From: Bacteroidales bacterium
Lineage (GTDB): Bacteria; Bacteroidota; Bacteroidia; Bacteroidales; UBA932
Length of the DNA stretch: 64,000 bases
Direction: 5' to 3'
NCBI GenBank assembly: GCA_017631875.1
Contig: JAGBSL010000025.1
Location: forward strand, 1 to 64,000
Positions 62,337 through 64,000 of the stretch are shown here, piece after piece. Position numbers and translations under genes: made by a program. Each line of letters opens with the position of its first letter. Position 1 is the stretch's first letter. The notes under the pieces were generated by a model, which was not told the DNA's origin, made no database searches, and worked only from the letters and a program-made list of their open reading frames with translations.

Positions 62337-63374
62337 ATGAGTGAAATGAAGAAATGCCCCAAATGTAATGCCGATAATCCGAAGGTGGCGAACTACTGCC
62401 GTAAATGTCGGTATGCATTCCCAGAAGCAACAAAAGAGGGGCTATCAATAAAGCCTGAGATTAAGTCCTTCCGGATTAAAGAGCAACAGTATGTTGTCGG
62501 AAGCAGAATTCATGTTGAATGGGAGGCGGATAACTACACAAAAGTAGAGTTAGCCGGAGAAGATGTTACTCTGTATAACGATTTAGAGCTGGTTCTTGAG
62601 AAGGCGATCGAGTTACAACTGGTTGCTTCAAATGACTATGACCAAACAAAACAATCAATCAAAGTAGTACCATACTCATCACCGGTTATTCGTCATTTCT
62701 CATCATCCCACTTAAATGTCAAGGAAGGTAAAACATCAAGGCTATCCTGGAGCGTCGATAATGCCAAGACAATCATATTGAGGTCCCCTACGGAAGAAGT
62801 GGATGTGACATTAATGTCAGAGCTGGAAGTAAGTCCAATAGTTGATACTACCTATACGCTTATAGCATACGCAATTGATGAGAGTGTGTCTGTCTGGGAG
62901 GAGGTCTCTTTAAGGGTTTTACAAGATGTTATCATCCATGATTTCTTATCAGATATTCCTCACACATTGGAATCTCAGCCAGTGGAGTTAAAGTGGAATA
63001 TTGAAAATGCTGATAAGATCATGTTATATCCTAATGACCTTGATGTTACTCAGCAAAACTCCATTAAGGTATTTCCAAACAGGGCAGTGACATATCGTAT
63101 TGTAGCAAGTAATGCAATATCTATAAAGGAGCAGATGATCAGCGTTGGCGTTCGTCCGCTACCACGACTTGATGTCAAGGTGTCTGATAGTCTGCTGAGG
63201 TTGCAAATACCAAATTTCGAGATCGATCTGGCCCCTCTGACGACTTCTATAAAGGAGACCGACTTAGATCGGTGGATGCTTTCACCAATGGGACAAGGGG
63301 TTACAAAAACAATATGGGAGAAAGGTCTCTTTAAAAGACTGAAGAAGATTCTGCCCAAAAGAATAAAACTATAA
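62337..63374 (+). CDS. Zinc-ribbon protein with three Ig-like repeats
   Basis: 345 residues. Zinc ribbon ~5-30 (CPKCNADNPKVANYCRKCR), then three beta-sandwich units of ~75-80 residues, each with a tryptophan core strand (IHVEWEADNYTKVEL, SRLSWSVDNAKTIIL, VELKWNIENADKIML) and a closing strand like TTYTLIAYA. The C-terminal ~70 residues are basic. Similar to the Ig-like part of the 59898 product. Likely a cytosolic scaffold or a surface-facing protein without classical signal. Ends with a 1-bp overlap into the next gene. Confidence 0.75.
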   Translation: MSEMKKCPKCNADNPKVANYCRKCRYAFPEATKEGLSIKPEIKSFRIKEQQYVVGSRIHVEWEADNYTKVELAGEDVTLYNDLELVLEKAIELQLVASNDYDQTKQSIKVVPYSSPVIRHFSSSHLNVKEGKTSRLSWSVDNAKTIILRSPTEEVDVTLMSELEVSPIVDTTYTLIAYAIDESVSVWEEVSLRVLQDVIIHDFLSDIPHTLESQPVELKWNIENADKIMLYPNDLDVTQQNSIKVFPNRAVTYRIVASNAISIKEQMISVGVRPLPRLDVKVSDSLLRLQIPNFEIDLAPLTTSIKETDLDRWMLSPMGQGVTKTIWEKGLFKRLKKILPKRIKL

Positions 63375-63880
63375 TGGCCACATTAGACGGGTATATGACA
63401 AGTGAATATCGGACATTGTTGCGTAATGCGGCAATCGTATTGTCCATCGTGATGCTTGCCGTAATAGGCGCAGATGTTGTTTTGGCAGTTGTGGCACCTA
63501 ACTGGCCTATACGGTTGATTTCACTTGCCGGGAGTCTGGTCAGTATAGGATCAGGTTTCTTGCTATATACTTCCATCAGACATTTTATCGACTATCGAGA
63601 CCCAATAGTGATACTAAGGTGGGTCAGCTCATTTATATGTCTGTTGATTGGTTTGTTGCCTATCATGCTGTTTGTTTATCTAAACTTGGATTGGCGGATA
63701 TTGGCGACCTACGGCAGAATGGCGATTGATGTTTATCTATCATTTGATAATTTTGTGCTTCCATTTGCACTTATGCTTTTGGTCAGTATGATATATTGGA
63801 CAATGACAGTACAATTATATAGGAAAAGTTATATTACCTACTTATGTATAAATAAAAAAGAAGATATATATGGGAAGTAG
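63374..63880 (+). CDS. Polytopic membrane protein, unknown
   Basis: 168 residues with about four hydrophobic segments (~18-40, 45-66, 80-103, 120-145), such as AAIVLSIVMLAVIGADVVLA and FICLLIGLLPIMLFVYLNL. No family recognised. Overlaps the start of the DUF4407 gene by 11 bp, which suggests partners in one membrane complex. Confidence 0.75.
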   Translation: MATLDGYMTSEYRTLLRNAAIVLSIVMLAVIGADVVLAVVAPNWPIRLISLAGSLVSIGSGFLLYTSIRHFIDYRDPIVILRWVSSFICLLIGLLPIMLFVYLNLDWRILATYGRMAIDVYLSFDNFVLPFALMLLVSMIYWTMTVQLYRKSYITYLCINKKEDIYGK

Positions 63881-64000
63881 ATTTCAAAGATTTCTGTGGG
63901 GTGTTGCTGGTGCCGAATTGGATATTTTAGAGAAATGTAGAACCGATCATAAAAGGTTCGCAGCTATTGGTGCAACTATTCTGATGACGACGTTTATCGC
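63870..64000 (+). CDS. DUF4407 membrane protein, 3' end outside window
   Basis: Only 43 residues are visible, beginning MGSRFQRFLWGVAGAELDIL and running into a first membrane helix (IGATILMTTFI). This start matches DUF4407 proteins (FLW-x-AGA-x-x-xIL-x-x-C, IGATxL). These are membrane proteins of unknown function with coiled-coil regions. The gene is cut by the window edge. Confidence 0.7.
   Translation, partial: MGSRFQRFLWGVAGAELDILEKCRTDHKRFAAIGATILMTTFI

Noticed and set aside
36154..64000. A DGR reverse transcriptase or template repeat inside the window
   Set aside because: No protein with a reverse transcriptase YxDD-type core was found, and no noncoding stretch matches the variable segments; the source must be elsewhere or lost.
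1..64000. tRNA or rRNA genes
   Set aside because: No intergenic segment showed a convincing cloverleaf or rRNA core; a TTCGAATCC-like string near 34460 is in the rnr coding frame.

Overview
The window is a chromosome segment from a member of the Bacteroidota, most likely the order Bacteroidales. The evidence is the set of protein families (BACON, DUF5689 and Omp28-type lipoproteins, a carboxypeptidase-like TonB-dependent receptor, several GH92 mannosidases, LytTR, DUF4407) and the promoters, which fit the TTTG-N19/20-TAnnTTTG pattern of this phylum. Genus cannot be fixed from the sequence alone.

Region 1 (1-17.2 kb, + strand) encodes surface and periplasmic proteins: two related beta-sandwich repeat lipoproteins around an Omp28-type thioredoxin-fold lipoprotein, two BACON lipoproteins (one with a long Pro/Asp/Glu linker), a lipoprotein NUC1-type nuclease, an endonuclease/exonuclease/phosphatase-fold enzyme, a TonB-dependent receptor, a DUF5689 lipoprotein and an M3 metallopeptidase. 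Nuclease, phosphodiesterase-fold enzyme, receptor and OB-fold-like lipoproteins together suggest outer-membrane handling of nucleic acids or nucleotides (inference).

Region 2 (17.2-31.3 kb) is glycan degradation: a sialidase on the + strand, then a minus-strand run of CotH-like lipoprotein, GH92, a GH92-GH125 fusion, GH92 and a ROK sugar kinase. This fits stripping of high-mannose N-glycans. Between sialidase and ROK gene lies a REP-associated tyrosine transposase (RAYT) with three copies of a ~110-bp palindrome doublet (REPIN-like).

Region 3 (31.3-36.2 kb) is housekeeping: gpmI, a second EEP-fold enzyme and rnr.

Region 4 (36.2-51.7 kb) is an accessory island: a Fic protein behind twin operators, then LytTR regulator, FHA protein, small acidic protein, caspase-like lipoprotein, zinc-ribbon FHA protein, PP2C phosphatase and four tandem transmembrane Ser/Thr kinases carrying C-terminal FGE/C-type-lectin-like domains. 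Two of the kinases end in nearly identical 105-nt segments that differ almost only at codon positions 1 and 2, mostly in NNC codons. That is the footprint of a diversity-generating retroelement (DGR), although no reverse transcriptase or template repeat is seen here. One kinase copy is cut by an in-frame TAG. A decayed copy of the rnr 3' end lies at the far edge of the island, so the island is bracketed by direct copies of that sequence.

Region 5 (51.7-64 kb) holds a ferredoxin-like membrane protein and two paralogous unknowns on the minus strand, then a + strand run of sigma factor, small anti-sigma-like protein, two M48 peptidases, and a TerY-type triad (zinc-ribbon kinase, vWA, PP2C) followed by zinc-ribbon/Ig-like proteins, a transglutaminase-like protein, membrane proteins and the start of a DUF4407 protein cut by the window edge. 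Regions 4 and 5 together look like a kinase/phosphatase/FHA signalling system wired to peptidases, possibly for recognition of surface ligands, stress or phage (inference).
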